From positions 9,865,501-9,929,500 of the forward strand of contig OX327703.1 of assembly GCA_946807835.1 (NCBI GenBank): a stretch of 64,000 nt of DNA, written 5' to 3'. The position numbers were made by a program, and so were the translations under genes. The stretch is from Ailanthus altissimus. Taxonomy: Eukaryota; Streptophyta; Magnoliopsida; Sapindales; Simaroubaceae. This document shows, piece after piece, positions 23,425 to 36,700 of the stretch (its first letter is position 1; each line of letters starts with the position of its first letter). The notes beneath the pieces were generated by a model. The model ran no database searches. It saw only the letters and a program-made list of their open reading frames with translations, and was not told where the DNA came from.

Positions 23425-24259
23425 ATTTTCTTATCTCCAATTAAATTAGCCATGGGAGCTTTGAATTTTGCATTTATAACTCAAGTATTGAATAATACAA
23501 AGCTAAGTTCATTGCTTAAATATAGTTTAAGAATTAAACTATAGTTTAAGAGTTAATCTAAATGGTTTAAATGTTAAACTAGTACTAGAAAATTATAGCT
23601 GTTATTCTAGCGACTCAAGCTCACCCCGTTGAGTCTTAGAATTGCCAACAAGTCCATTTCTTACAGTACTCCTGCTTAAATTGTACCAAAGGCTTGCAAG
23701 GTGATTATTTTTAACTTTGGTATTAATATGATTAATATCTATTTAATTTCATTAATGTAATAAAATACAAAATTTATTGTGTTCATTGTTTAGGAAATTA
23801 TATTTTCAGGCTTCAGCACTATTTAACACTGGGACGCTATGGCTTTGACTCTGGTGCCGTAGCACTGAGGCCTTCCAAGCTTTAGCACAGCGACGCTAAG
23901 GGTACTAGCTCCCAACGTCATAGCGCTGATAGCCCAGTGCTGCAGTGCTGACGTTGTTCACTCAAAAAAATTAATTTTAAGTAATAAGAGTTATTAGTTT
24001 GCATTATAAATTGGGATCATTTTTCTCTGTGCTAGTAACCACAATGGAAGCCCTACTGGTTGGGGTTAGTTATATTTGTACAAAAATAAATGACTAATTG
24101 AGAATCACTCCCTCGTGAGATGAGACTCAATATTTCAAAAATCTCTCTTAATCAGATTAAATAGTATTACATTATTAGATAATATCTTACTTGATCCATC
24201 TTGTCAATACGATGTTAGACGGGTCACATCAGTCATTTTTCAATAGTGCCCAATATTGT
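23425..24259 (+). mobile_element. Copia-B LTR end and 5' leader, copy U2 (left flank of Copia-2)
   Basis: Second copy of the unit at 19513-20580, with about 240 bases around the LTR end and primer site deleted (join near 23808). It keeps the GC-rich tract (23820-23960) and leader, and is broken at 24259 by Copia-2. The leader resumes on the far side at 46297, which shows that Copia-2 is inserted in this element. Confidence 0.75.
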
Positions 24260-26462
24260 TGTGAGTGATTTTAAACCTATGGTGTATGCACGTGGGTTTG
24301 TGTCTATCATTCAAATATAGCATATGTACCACATACATACATGCGTTTCGGATGAGCGGAATATAAATTACTTAATGATAAACACAATGAACTTTTACAT
24401 GTTATCTCATAAATGTAAAACACATCAAGATTGAGAATTAGTACCTTGTTAAGCCTTTGGTATATGGTCAAACCGGAGTACCCACCTTGAAGCAACCCGT
24501 TCACAATTCTAGTTCCTTAACACAGTGGGCATAAGGAAGCTAGAATAGTAGCTTTTCCAGCAAATGATTCAACTCTTAAATTCTCGTTTCTACCTTGTAG
24601 TATGGGTGATCAAAATGGAAGAGGAAAAATAGAGAGAATGTGTTTTTGTGCTCTCAACCCTTGAGAGAATTTTTTAACACTTAGCAAAATTTACTTCTCT
24701 CTCATACATAACCCTTTGGCCGAATTTTCCTTGATTAATTGAGCAACATATTGCTCTTTTATTTATTTATTATTTTCTTTCATTTTCTCACATAATGCTA
24801 TCCATTATCTTGGTCAATTTTGCCATTAGTGTTTTGTTTACAATAAACCAAATGAAAATAAAATAAAATAAAAAATTATTTAAATGAACTTGGCCTAAAT
24901 TTAGTCCAAATGAGAAAATACTTTCTCATTATTAAGAAACATCCTAAGGCCTACCATTAATAAATTTCACCTATTTATACTTATTATATCATTTAATTAA
25001 TACTAAGCAAATTATTTAATTATATTAAATCATGGTAGAAACACATGTCAATTTAAATAAAAAATTAATTGTTTTATTTCAATTTCAAAATAATATCATA
25101 TATTATTATTATTTTATTCAATAAACATTTTAATGAATAAAATAATGATACTATTTGTTCAACAAATAAGGTCATTTTTATAATTTCTAAATCAAACAAT
25201 AATTGGCCCACAATGTGCCATGTGTCATTATTCCATTGGTCAACAACTAATTGTTAAATAATTGATGTACTTAACTCTTAAGTCTTGACACGTGCATGAC
25301 CAGAAGGAAACCAAAGCAAATGTCTGGTCTGCTAAAATTTTCTGGATCGAACTATTCAATCCGGTATGCTGCTCCAGTGCACAACGAATACATTTCATAT
25401 TGTGCGATTCTCTAAGTCCACTCCTGATTTATCAAACAGAACTATTTTGTGAGTCCAAGATCGATGCCTCACACACACGCCATAGCGTATACGTATAATC
25501 CTTCTGCCAATTATATCCTGGAAGAGCAGGGATATAGATCACTACCGTTAAATCCTTATGTGCTCATCCATAAACTTATCTCCAGACACGTATCTTAATA
25601 AACAATATATGCAAACACTTTTACAATATTGTTTAACCCTGTAGGAAACTCTTTTCCTGGGTTTGTTGCATATGGCCATAAGACTTTCTAAGATATAGTC
25701 TCTGAGCATCTGGATATATAACTCATCCAGGTGAGCTGACGGTTCCATATTTGTACACACGGACTCCATAAGCGTTGGACCATATCTAGCAACACCCAGC
25801 AGTCACACTATGAAAGGTCCGTGACATGCGTGGAACCAAAATATCATGAATCAGTTATAAGCCCACTGTGGTACTCAGGTCAAAGGACCACGTATACTAC
25901 TAAACTCGAGAGGACCTTTCATTGACGGCTTCATAGGATGTCTATTGGGGTCCTCATTGAGTCTGTTCAGTATTCAGTCCTTACTGAACACCTATATACT
26001 ATACGAACTTCTAGTAAGCCCATGGTCAGCTAAGAATAACCATCTATGTAAAAGGATTCCACTGTCAACTATGTTATTACTAATGTATTTTATATTTTAA
26101 AATAAACTTGCATAATAATATTTCTTAGCACCTATTACAACTCTTGCAACTATGTTATTACTAATGTATTCTCAGGTCTTCATACTGTTACAGACAAGGT
26201 TCTAACTCTTAGACTTCACTGATTAATATAACATACTAACTCTTTAGCATCTATAGTTTTCAATGGTGTTAACTCTTAGCATTGATCTAACCTTCTTTAG
26301 ACCAAATCTGAACCCTTTCAAATTATATAATGTTTGTAGCGTCATAAGCATTGAACCATTTAATAATAGTAATTAGCGATTTAACAAATAATGAACTGTA
26401 TAATATTATAAAATAAAATATTCATACAATAATAGGATGGCACGTGAGCACAAATCTCAACA
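24260..26462 (-). repeat. Copia-2 3' LTR
   Basis: On the plus strand it runs TGTGAGTGATTTTAAACC to CACAAATCTCAACA. It abuts the polypurine tract (minus strand AGCAAGTGGGAGTT, about 26463-26476). It is a close relative of 44007-46296. Confidence 0.88.
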
Positions 26463-29400
26463 AACTCCCACTTGCTCTAGTGTCATTCATAGTGGTATTT
26501 AATACCCATAGACTCCACGTGTTTCTCAAACACCTTTGAAGTTAAGGCCTTAGTCAGTAGGTCTACTACATTATTTACAGAGTCAACTCCATAAATTATT
26601 ACATCTCCCATAACTAAGATTTCTCGAATTATTTTGTATTTCCTATTCACATGCTTAGATCTCTGGTGAGCTCTTGGCTCTTTTTCTTGTGCAATGGCTC
26701 TGTTGTTGATTCAAAATAAAGGGATAGGATCCATCGAGCTTAGGACAATCCCAAGCTCGGTGACAAACTTGCGTATCTACACTGCTTCCTTTGCTACATC
26801 AGAGACTGCAATATATTCCGCTTCAGTTATTAAATCAGCTATGGATCCCTATTTAGTGCTCTTCCAACTCACTGTAGCACCGTTGAGGATAAATACATAT
26901 CCAGGTGTAGACTTTCTATCATCTACATCAGAGCAAAATTCTGAATTTGTGTATCCCTTAACCTACAAATCACTTTCTCCGTAAATGAGAAACTTGTCTT
27001 TGTACCCTTAAGGTATTTGAGGACATGTTTGACTGTCATCCAATGGCTATCACCTGGATTAGATTGATACCAGTTAGTAACACTTATAACTATGCTAATG
27101 TTAAGTCTCTTGCACATCATAGCATACATCAAGCTGCCTACAACTGATGCATATGGCATCTTAGACATTTTAACTCTTTCATCTTTCATATGAGGAGACA
27201 TTCTCCTCGAAAGAGGAATGTCATGTCTGAAAGGTACATTAGTTGCTTATAGTTAGTAAAATTGTACCTTTCAAGGACACTATTGATGTATGATGATTGA
27301 GAGAGTCCTATCAGCTTCCTAGCTCTATCTCTATAAATCTTTATACCCAGTATATAAGAAGCATCTCCTAAGTCTTTCATTGAGAAATTTTTGTTTATAT
27401 AACTCTTGACTGATTGTAACATATTGATATCATTCCTAATGATCAATATGTCATCCACGTAGAGAATTAAGAAGACAACCATACTCCCACCGACTTTTTT
27501 ATACACACATGGTTCCTCGTCATTTTTTATGAAACCAAATTCTTTTATTACCTCATCAAAATGAAGGTTTCAACTCCAGGAAACCTACTTAAGCCAATAA
27601 ATGGACTTCTTTAGTTTGCACACTAAACATATGGATTGGCTGGATGCAAAATCTTTAAGCTGTTCTATGTATATCTCTTCCTCGAAATATCCATTCAGGA
27701 ATGCCATCTTTACATTCATCTTCCATATCTCATAGTCATAATTTACAGCAATAGCCAATAAAATTCGTATTGACTTCAATATCGCTACTGATGCAAAGGT
27801 TTTCTCATAATCGATCCGAGATCATTGAGAATAACCTTTGGAACCAGTTCGGCTTTGAAGGTCTCTACCTTTCCATCGAAACTATTCCTTCAAGAAGTTT
27901 AACCAAGTCTTATACTTGATTGTGATGTATTGTGTCAATTTTGAATTTCATGGCTTTTTGCCATTTTCCTAAGTCAATGTCTAACATCGCATCCTTATAG
28001 GTTAAAGGATCGAGTGCTTCTACTAAGAACACTCTAAGTGCACCTTCAGGCATCTAAACATACCTATTAGGTGGCCTGGACATCCTTTTAGAATTACGTG
28101 GAAGGTGTGTTAAAGGTATTCCGCTCAATTGATTTTGAGGTTCCATCTCGGTTTCATGCTCGCTTTGATTGGCTTCATTAAGTACAATCTTTCTAGAACC
28201 TCCACGATTAATGAGAAACTTTTTCTCAAGGAAAGTGGAATATTGAGAAACAAACACATTTCGCTCCTCGAGATCATAGAATTAGTATCCCATTGAATTC
28301 TTGGGATACCCAATGAACCGGTACTTGTACCTTTTGGGTGCAAGTTTATCCTCTTGCATAACTTTTACGTAAGTAGGACAACCCTAAATTTTAAAGTATT
28401 TAAGACTTGGTTTCTTTCCATTCAACATATCATGTGGAGTGGTTGGAACAGCATTAGATGGAACTTTGTTCAATATATGAGCAACAGTTTCCAGAGTATA
28501 ACCCCAAAGATATTCAGGTAGATCGGTGAAGCTCATCATCGATCGGACCATATCTAATAAAGTCCAATTCCTTCTCTCTAACACACCATTATGTTGTAGA
28601 GTACCTAGAGAATTATACTAAGCTAGAATCCTATTCTCCTTTAAATAATCAAAAAATTCATTACTTATGTACTCACCGCCTCGATCTGATCGAAGGAATT
28701 TGACATACATACCGGTTTGTTTCTCTACTTCAAGTCTTGAACTCTTTCAACTTTTCAAAGATTTCTGACTTGTGTTTCATAAGAAGCATATACTTGTATC
28801 GTGATAAATTATCGATAAAGGTAACAAAGTATCGAAATCCATCCATTGTAGCATAATTCATTGGACCACATATATCACTATGTATTAGTTCTAATAAATC
28901 AGTGGCATAATGTCTAACACCAGTGAATAGATATTTAGTCATTTTTCCTTAAATACAAGATCACAAACTGGGGAAGGTTCTATGGTCAGATCAGGTATTC
29001 GACCATCCTTAACTAGATGGGTTAGGTGTCTCACACCTATATAACCCAATCTCATGTGCCACAATTCAGTATCATTTAAAGCTTCTGTACTATTAATAAT
29101 GCTACCTTGTATATTCATGACATTTCTCATTGTATTCAAAATATAATGCCCATTAATTAATTGACACTCAGCTAATAAAACATCAAATATATCATATAAA
29201 CATAAAGAGCAGTTCTTAATATATATATATATATGATACCTTTCACTGTCAAGTACAGAAAGAGAGATAATCTATCTGATCATAGTAAACACAAAATAAC
29301 AGTTATGAAGTATAATAGTTTTATTACAAGGGAGAATCAAATCATAATGTCCTACAGCCTCGACCCATAGGATATCATCATTTCCTACTCGAAGCTATAT

Positions 29401-30342
29401 CTCTCCCGGTTGTAGCAATTTAACTTCTTTCAGACCCTACAACATATTGCAGATGTGAGAAAGACTTGCAGTATCTAATACCCAGCCAATACTAGCATTA
29501 AATGCTAAAAAAATGTTAATATTATGAAAGATAATACCTGAGGGAGTCTTCTTCACAATGGCAAGATATTTGGGGCAGTTGCGTTTCCAATGCCCATCCT
29601 CACAACAATGAAAGTATTTGCCTTTTGCTTTTGGTTTCTCCAGTAGCTTGGATATCTGTCGCCACTGAGGATCCATCTTGGGTGTTTGCCTCACCTTTCT
29701 TTTTTTCTTCCCTTTGGACTTCCCAGAAGCTCTCAGGGTCAAAGAGGAAGCACCATGAATAAGGAAGGCCGAGCCTCCTTTATGTATGTCCTCGTCCACT
29801 ATCTTCAGCATATTGTGAAGATCAGCATAAGTAGGGGTCATTCCTTACATATTGAAGTTCATGATGAACTGTGTATATGACCTAGGCAGTGAGTGGAGAA
29901 TCAAACTGTTCCTCAAGTTATAACTCAAAGAGATGTCCATGACTCAAGCCTCTCAATTGATCCTATCATCTTGAGAACATGAGGACTTATTGGACTGCCC
30001 TCAAGGAGCTTTGCCTAAACAGCGATTTGGCAACCCTATACTGCTGGTACTGTCTATGCGGATATGCTCCCTCTGCAGCTCAGTAGACATAGAGGCGAGG
30101 ATGTACGACTTAACTTTTAAATCGTCATCAAACCATTTCTTATATGTCACTTTTTCTTCCTCGGCGGCATTCTCAGAAACACCTCTAGGTATCTTTTGGT
30201 CAATAACATATCCCAATCTTTTCGAATCCAAAATAATTCTGAGATTCATGTACCAGCCAGAGAAATTCTCAGCATCTTTGAGCTGGTGTGCATCCAGTAT
30301 ACGCACCAAGGGATTCGAAGATGACATCCTTGTCTTACACAA
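26463..30342 (-). pseudogene. Copia-2 gag-pol (broken)
   Basis: Complete domain order for Ty1/copia, read right to left. Gag N-terminus 30342-30001 (SGWYMNLRIILDS...); CCHC knuckle at about 29640-29590 (C-x2-C-x4-H-x4-C in CCEDGHWKRNC, its first Cys decayed); protease VLDTAS near 29470; GAG-pre-integrase 29139-28939 (ELWHMRLG); integrase 28942-28384 (ELIHSDICGPM, later ERRNWTLLDMVRSMM); RT 27779-27186 with MAFLNGYFEEEIY and the catalytic Y-V-D-D; RNase H from 27200 down. Stops and frameshifts split it into at least nine open pieces, so no functional polyprotein can be made. The plus-strand frames over it are shadows. Confidence 0.88.
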
Positions 30343-31272
30343 GTCAAATAAAATAACATTAATAGATGTAAGCGAAAAATATCATTAAATCGCTAATAAT
30401 ACATTTTAAATCATGGGTATAACATTTATACATTTTTTATTTTAAAATGTCGTCCCACTATTTTACATAATCCCTCTAATCTTTCAAAATGGGATAACGA
30501 CAGTTTAAACTATACAGCGGGAAGTAGTCCCTATTGGCATTTTACTTGGGCCTTATACTGTAGTGATCTAGGCCTTTATAAACCCAACAAGTAGACAACT
30601 TTTATCAATTTCATCTTATGCAACTCCTACTCTTAATCCTAATACACCTTATCTGCACACTGTAGCGATCTAGAGTAAGTTTATTCCAAATTAAGTTGTC
30701 AATTATCAAATATGTGCTACCGATACTGCCCGTACACTATAGCGATCTAAGGCAATACTTTCGCATATATTTGCCTCATCTCATGTTTAACCGGTATAGT
30801 CTAAATCATACAGACCAAATCCCTCACACTGTAACAACTTGGGAAAGACCGATATAATACAACTAACACCGTACTGACAAGATGGATCAATAATAAAATA
30901 CTATCTCATAATATAATATTGTTCAATAATTAAGAGATATTTTTACTCATTTGTTTTAGTAACACAAAGACTTAATCCCCATCTCGTGAGGAGGTAATTC
31001 TCAATCAAACATTAAGTTTTTTGTAAGAATAACTAACCCCCACCAGTAGGGCTCCCATTGTGTTTACCAACAAAAAAATAATAAAAATTTTAAATATAAT
31101 TAGAGTGAGTATCGTTGGTGCCATAGTGCTGGGTTCACTCAACATCCAGCACTACGGTGTTGGAGGTCACACCTCTAGCGTTGCAGCGTCAGGGCTTGGA
31201 GGCCCCTCAGTGCTACAGCACTCAGCGCCTGGCACTATGATGCGAATTCAAGGAAATCGGTACTTAAGCACC
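30343..31272 (-). other. Copia-2 5' leader, gag-proximal part
   Basis: Non-coding. It has four diverged copies of the leader motif seen in Copia-1, at about 30551, 30656, 30728 and 30824 (plus strand ACACTGTAGCGATCTA-like), with nearly the same spacing. A GC-rich tract lies at 31110-31250. It is interrupted by Ath-1 at 31273. Confidence 0.6.
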
Positions 31273-32813
31273 TAATGAACACATTAAAATGAAAATTTAT
31301 TAAGCGATTCAGTCACCATTTAATGTCATTAATTTTTGCATTTTTGTATTTTTAGGCTTTACATAAAGTGTTGTCCTTAAATTATAATTAATGAATGTTA
31401 TTTGTACAAGTTTAGGTATAATAGACTTAACTCTCAATGTAGAAATCAAAATGAAGATATTTTTGAACTTGAAGTAACATGACTCAATCTTACACAAACT
31501 TCAAGAACAGTTAAAAAGCCAAATCCAACATGTTATGGGCCAAAAAGTGAGATACAATAGAATTGGGTTACAAGTTCCGCTCAGCTTGACCCAACTCACG
31601 TATTTGGACCATATTTCACAAAATACATACCCAATTGGTATAATTCTTGAAGTTATACAATATTGCCTTAATTGCAACAACTCTTATGTTGATGGTAAAA
31701 TCCAAATCAGTCGTTATCATGGACCAAATTGTACTACAAATGGGTAAAAGGGTTGTTGGCCGAAATCTGACATATCTTTGGCATTTTGCCTATATCTCAT
31801 TGGATACTCATCCAATTTGCATGAACCTGGTGGCTATAGAAAGAAGAGACAAAATAATACAACTTTTATGTCTACCAAAAAAGCTACACCGGTCATTTCC
31901 ATTATCAAATAGGTGCTATAATCGGATGAACGAGTGGTTGGCCTAAATTATTGAAGATTGAAGTCACACTAAACATATATCCATTCATTGCCTATATAAG
32001 GACACTCTTAGGATGTTTTTAACATTAGAAAATTATGTCAAGATTTATTCTCTTTAACATACATTGTAAGTTAGGCTAGAGTTTTTGGCAAGGCTAATAG
32101 ATGAACTTTTATGTGTAATAAATTTACTTCTATACTTTGATTCTTTGTCAAGAGCTATAAATATTTGTAAGTTTGTTTGTGCTTCAACTCTTATCTAGTA
32201 TTTTTTCTATAATCCAGATGTTATAATTCTCATGTTTCATATATTTTTAGTCATGCTTTCTTTTTGTGATTCTTGTTGAATTATAACTGTTATTAGATAA
32301 ATTATTTTACATGTTAATCTTTTACTGCAATATTGTCAATGGATATATTATCGATCTTGGATAACATGTAACGACAATAATTGTTTGATATTCAAGTTGA
32401 TCTTTTATTGTAATATTGTCAAAATGATATATTTTCGATCTTAGATAACTTGTATAAATAAACATGGTTTGTGTTAATGTTTGCAATGAGTTTAGTCATA
32501 TCAAATACATGTGTTATCAAATGTGCTGTATTTTACATATCTTCTGATTGATTGTTTGGGATGTAAAACTTTCAATTGAGTTATAAACATTGAATCAAAG
32601 TGTAGAGTATATTTATAAAGCATAATTGTGATTCTTGAAGCTTTGCTTAAATCATTATAAGACTTTTTCCTTAATTCATACACAATTCTATCTCATCCAC
32701 TTAAACTAATTAGTTAGTTTTCTCCTTGCTACTGCTTTAATATTTTTAATTCACCGTGGGATCGACACCTCAATTTATATTGCGATAGCCGCATTACATT
32801 TTAAGCGTAAACA
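31273..32813 (+). repeat. Ath-1 5' LTR
   Basis: It starts TAATGAACACATT (from TGATGAACACATG) and ends AAGCGTAAACA. It aligns along its length with 42211-43775, with 1-686 and with the Ath-2 LTRs. Reading frames inside it are not conserved between copies. Confidence 0.88.
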
Positions 32814-32818
32814 AAATA

Positions 32819-32836
32819 TGGCGCCATTGCAGAGGA
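32819..32836 (+). other. Primer binding site, tRNA-Asp type (Ath-1, decayed)
   Basis: TGGCGCCATTGCAGAGGA begins 6 bases after the LTR. Three changes from the Ath-2 site are visible. Confidence 0.8.
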
Positions 32837-33702
32837 GGCACACTAAGTGAAAGTAGGTTGCGTTTATCAATACTAAAGCGGTAACTTTGTACATTTTCTT
32901 TTCTTTGTAAAATTTTAGTTTTTAAATTTATTTTATTGTTCATGGTTGGTTTTATCACCTAACTTATTTTATCTTCTTTAGTTAATTTATTGTATTTTAT
33001 TTTATTTTAATGGCTAGTTCTACTGCCTAATTAGTTCATTTTCTTTTATTTATTTATTATATTTCGCACTTTATTTTCTTTTATTTATTATTGTACTTTA
33101 TTTTATTTTATTTATTTATCATACCTTGTACTTTATTTTATTTTGTTTATTGCACTTTATTTCCTTTATTTATTTATTGCATTTTATTTCTTTAGTTAAT
33201 TTGTTGTATTTTTATTTTAATAGTTGATTCTACCCCTAACTTATTTTATTTATTTATTGCACTTTATTTTATTTTATTTATTTATTACACTTTATTTTAT
33301 TGTATTTATTTATTACACTTTATTTTTTTTATTTATTTATTGCACTTTTTTCTTCCTTTATTTATTTATTGTACTTTGCAATTCATTTTCTTTTATTTAG
33401 TTATTGCACTTTATTTTCTTTTATTGATTTATTGTACTTTGTAATTTATTTTCTTTTATTATTTATTGTACTTTGCATTTTTTTTATTTATTGCACTTTT
33501 TTCTTTTATTTATTTATTGTACTTTTCATTTATTTATTGTACTTTACAATTTATTATCTTTTGTTCATTTATTGTATTCTATATTTATATTTAATGGTTG
33601 GTCTTACTACCTAACTCATTTCTATTTCTTGTTGTATTTTATTTCACTTCTTAATTTTCCTTGAGAATTTCCTTCATTAAATTTTTTTTTTTGTTAAGAT
33701 GT
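32837..33702 (+). repeat. Ath-1 leader minisatellite
   Basis: About 0.8 kb of TTTATTTATTGCACTTTATTTT-like repeats broken by an interspersed unit of the type GGTTGGTTTTATCACCTAAC (near 32943, 33010, 33220 and 33594). The same organisation, with six such units, is in the Ath-2 leader. Hydrophobic reading frames here (33300-33664) are translations of the repeat, not genes. Confidence 0.7.
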
Positions 33703-36700
33703 ATGCATTAACTTAGAGACAAACGAGAAAGATTTGTGAAAGAAGTATAACTAGAACCATCACTACAATTTGTAAGGAAAGAGAATTTACCATCTAGTTC
33801 ATGTTGTAATTCCAACACAATGAGCCAACACGAGGACAACCACGTTAGGACTCTAAAAGATTACCTGCATCTTACTCGCACAACCACACCATCATACATT
33901 ATATTTTCACCTAACACACCATATTCAGATTTTAAACCTAGAATGATACAACTTCTGTCTACTTTTCATGGTCTAGATAGTGAAAATCTTTATGTACATG
34001 TTAGGGAATTTGAAGAGGTAATTGCTACCTTCCTTAGCCAACTTGAAGCCGCAGACACTATTAGGCTTAAATTTGTCCCTTTTTCTTTAAAAGACAAAGA
34101 AAAATAGTTGACTATACTCTTTGAGGCTGAGGTCTATTGGAACTTGGGTAGAAATGACCCCAAGCATTTTTCAATAAATACTTCCCACAACATAAAACTA
34201 ATGGCTGGAAAAGACAAATTTCTTACTTCTCCCAAAATGACAGGAAAACCTAATATCAAGCTTGGGAAAGGTTTAAAGAGTTGTTAAATTTGTGCCCTCA
34301 CCATGGGTATGACAATTGGCGTTTGGTTAGCTTATTTTATGAGGGACTCACAATTAGAGAATGCCAATTTGTTGAGATTATGTGTAATGGGGAGTTTCTT
34401 TACAAAGATCCTCAGGAAGCCATAGAATTCCTTAATGACTTAGCCGAAAAAACCCATACATGGACTAGACCTAGCGCTACTAAAAGCACAAATAGGTCTT
34501 GACCTAGTGACATTTTTCATCTTAGGGAAAAGGATAGCCTTAAAGCCTAGTTAGAGGTCTTAACTAGGTAATTAGAGGCTTTGAAAACTAAAGATAGAAG
34601 GGTCACTCATACAGTTGTTAGGGTTGAGTCACATGATGTTTGTTTTGTCTATGGAGGAGCGGAACACTTAGCTTAGGATTACCACACTTATAGTGAGATG
34701 AGAGGGATATATGAGGAATAATGTAATGCCTTAAGGATATACAAGAAGCCTTATTCACCCTACTCTGAAACCTATAATTCTAGCTAGAGAAACCACCCAA
34801 ACTTTGGTTGGAAATCTGATTAACAAGCTAACAACCATTGGAAGCAAGAACAAGCACCCAAGTCTTATGGTGCACCTCAATATAATGGACGACCAGTCAA
34901 GAGTCCTTTAGAGGATACATTACAAGCATTTATAGAGGCACAAAGTAAGACTAATAAAAATTTTGAAATAATTTTTACACAGGTTGTAGACAAAAACAAA
35001 GAAATCAAGAGCCAAATCACTTAGCTGACGAGTGCCTTAACTGTACAAGAGCAAGGTAAGTTTCCATCTCAACCTCAATCTAATTCAAAAGGACAATACA
35101 TGGCACAAGCGTCTGCTTCTTATATATAAAATTTCAAAGAAGTCAATGCCATTACTACTCAAAATGGTAAGATTGTGAGTGAGCCTACTTCTCTAACTAA
35201 CACATCTATAAGTAGTAAAGAGGTCCTCATTGAAAAAGAGGCCACAATGGATAAAGTGCCCGAAAATAAGTTTTCAATCCTAGTGCCTTTTCCTCAAGCT
35301 CTTCAACCTGTTGAGAAAAATTCAAAAAATCAAGGTAAAATTTTAGAACATTTGAAACAAGTTAAGATTAATCTTCCCTTGTTACACTTGATTAAGCAGG
35401 TTCCAACTTATGCCAAAGTCATCAAGGATCTATGCGTTATAAAAAAAATACCATGCAAAGAAAATTACATTTTTGGAAATACAGGTAAGTGTAGTGATTG
35501 AACAAAAGACACCACCCAAGTATAAAGACCCAAGATGTCCCACAATCTCCTACCAAATTATGACATATGAGTTTGGTCAAGCTTTATTGGACTTAAGAGC
35601 AAGTGTAAATTTAATGCCTTATTCTATTTACTTGAAATTAGGACTTGGTGAGATTAAACTTACATCTGTAGTCCTACAATTAACTGACTGGTCGATCAAG
35701 AAACCACGAGAAATAGTAGAAGCTATTTTGTTACAAATTGATAAATTTTACTACCCTGTCAATTTTCTTGTTTTGGATACTTCTTTTGTGGTTAACATAG
35801 AGTCTAAAATCCCTCTTATTTTTGGAAGGCCTTTTCTTGTCACTTCTAACGCTCTTATTAATTACAGAAATTGTCTAATAAAATTATCTTTTGGGAATAT
35901 GACTCTTGAAGTGAATATATTCTATATTGGCAAACAACCACGAGAGAAAGATGAATGTTATCATTCATATATAATAGACACACTTGTAGTGGAAGAAGAT
36001 TATAAAAATTATAGCTCTGATTCTTTGGAAAACCTTCTTAATTTTGATTTTAAAGAATTGTGTTATCCTGATGAAACAACTAATGTGTTTAGTATTTTTG
36101 ATTCGTAGGATAAAAGGACTCGATTTCGGCAGCCACGCTATGAAGAATTGCCACGAGAGAAGGAGAGACCAAAACCATCAAACCTCGAGACACCATAAGT
36201 TGAGCTTTCTCTACTACCCAAAGGTTTAAAACACGCATTCTTAGGACAAGGTAATACCTTTCCTATCATTATTTCTTCTGCACTTAGTGCCGAACAAGAG
36301 AAAAAAATGATAAAATTATTAAAAGAACATAAGTCTGCACTAAGTTGGACCATAGCTGATATTAAAGATATTTCTCCATTAATATGCTCTCATAGAATTC
36401 ATTTAGAGGAAGGTGCCCAACTTCGTAAGAACCCACAAAGAAGACTTAACCAAACAATGAAAGAATTAGTGAAGAAAGAAGTCTTGAAACTATTAGATGC
36501 GGGTATAATCTACCCAATTTCTAATAGTTAATGGGTAAGTCCAACTCAAGTAGTGTCTAAGAAATCTAGGGCTATTATTGTAGAAAATGAGAATGGGATA
36601 CCTGTTTCAACTAGGGTAGTAAGCGGTTGATGAATGTGCATTAATTATAGAAAATCAAACACAGCCACCAAAAAAGACTGTTTTCCATTGCCTTTTATCG

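Noticed and set aside
33300..33664. Strongly hydrophobic Phe/Leu/Tyr-rich frames that look like membrane proteins
   Set aside because: They are translations of the TTTATTTATT minisatellite in the Ath-1 leader. The Ath-2 counterpart (63282-63650) gives similar composition without conserved sequence.
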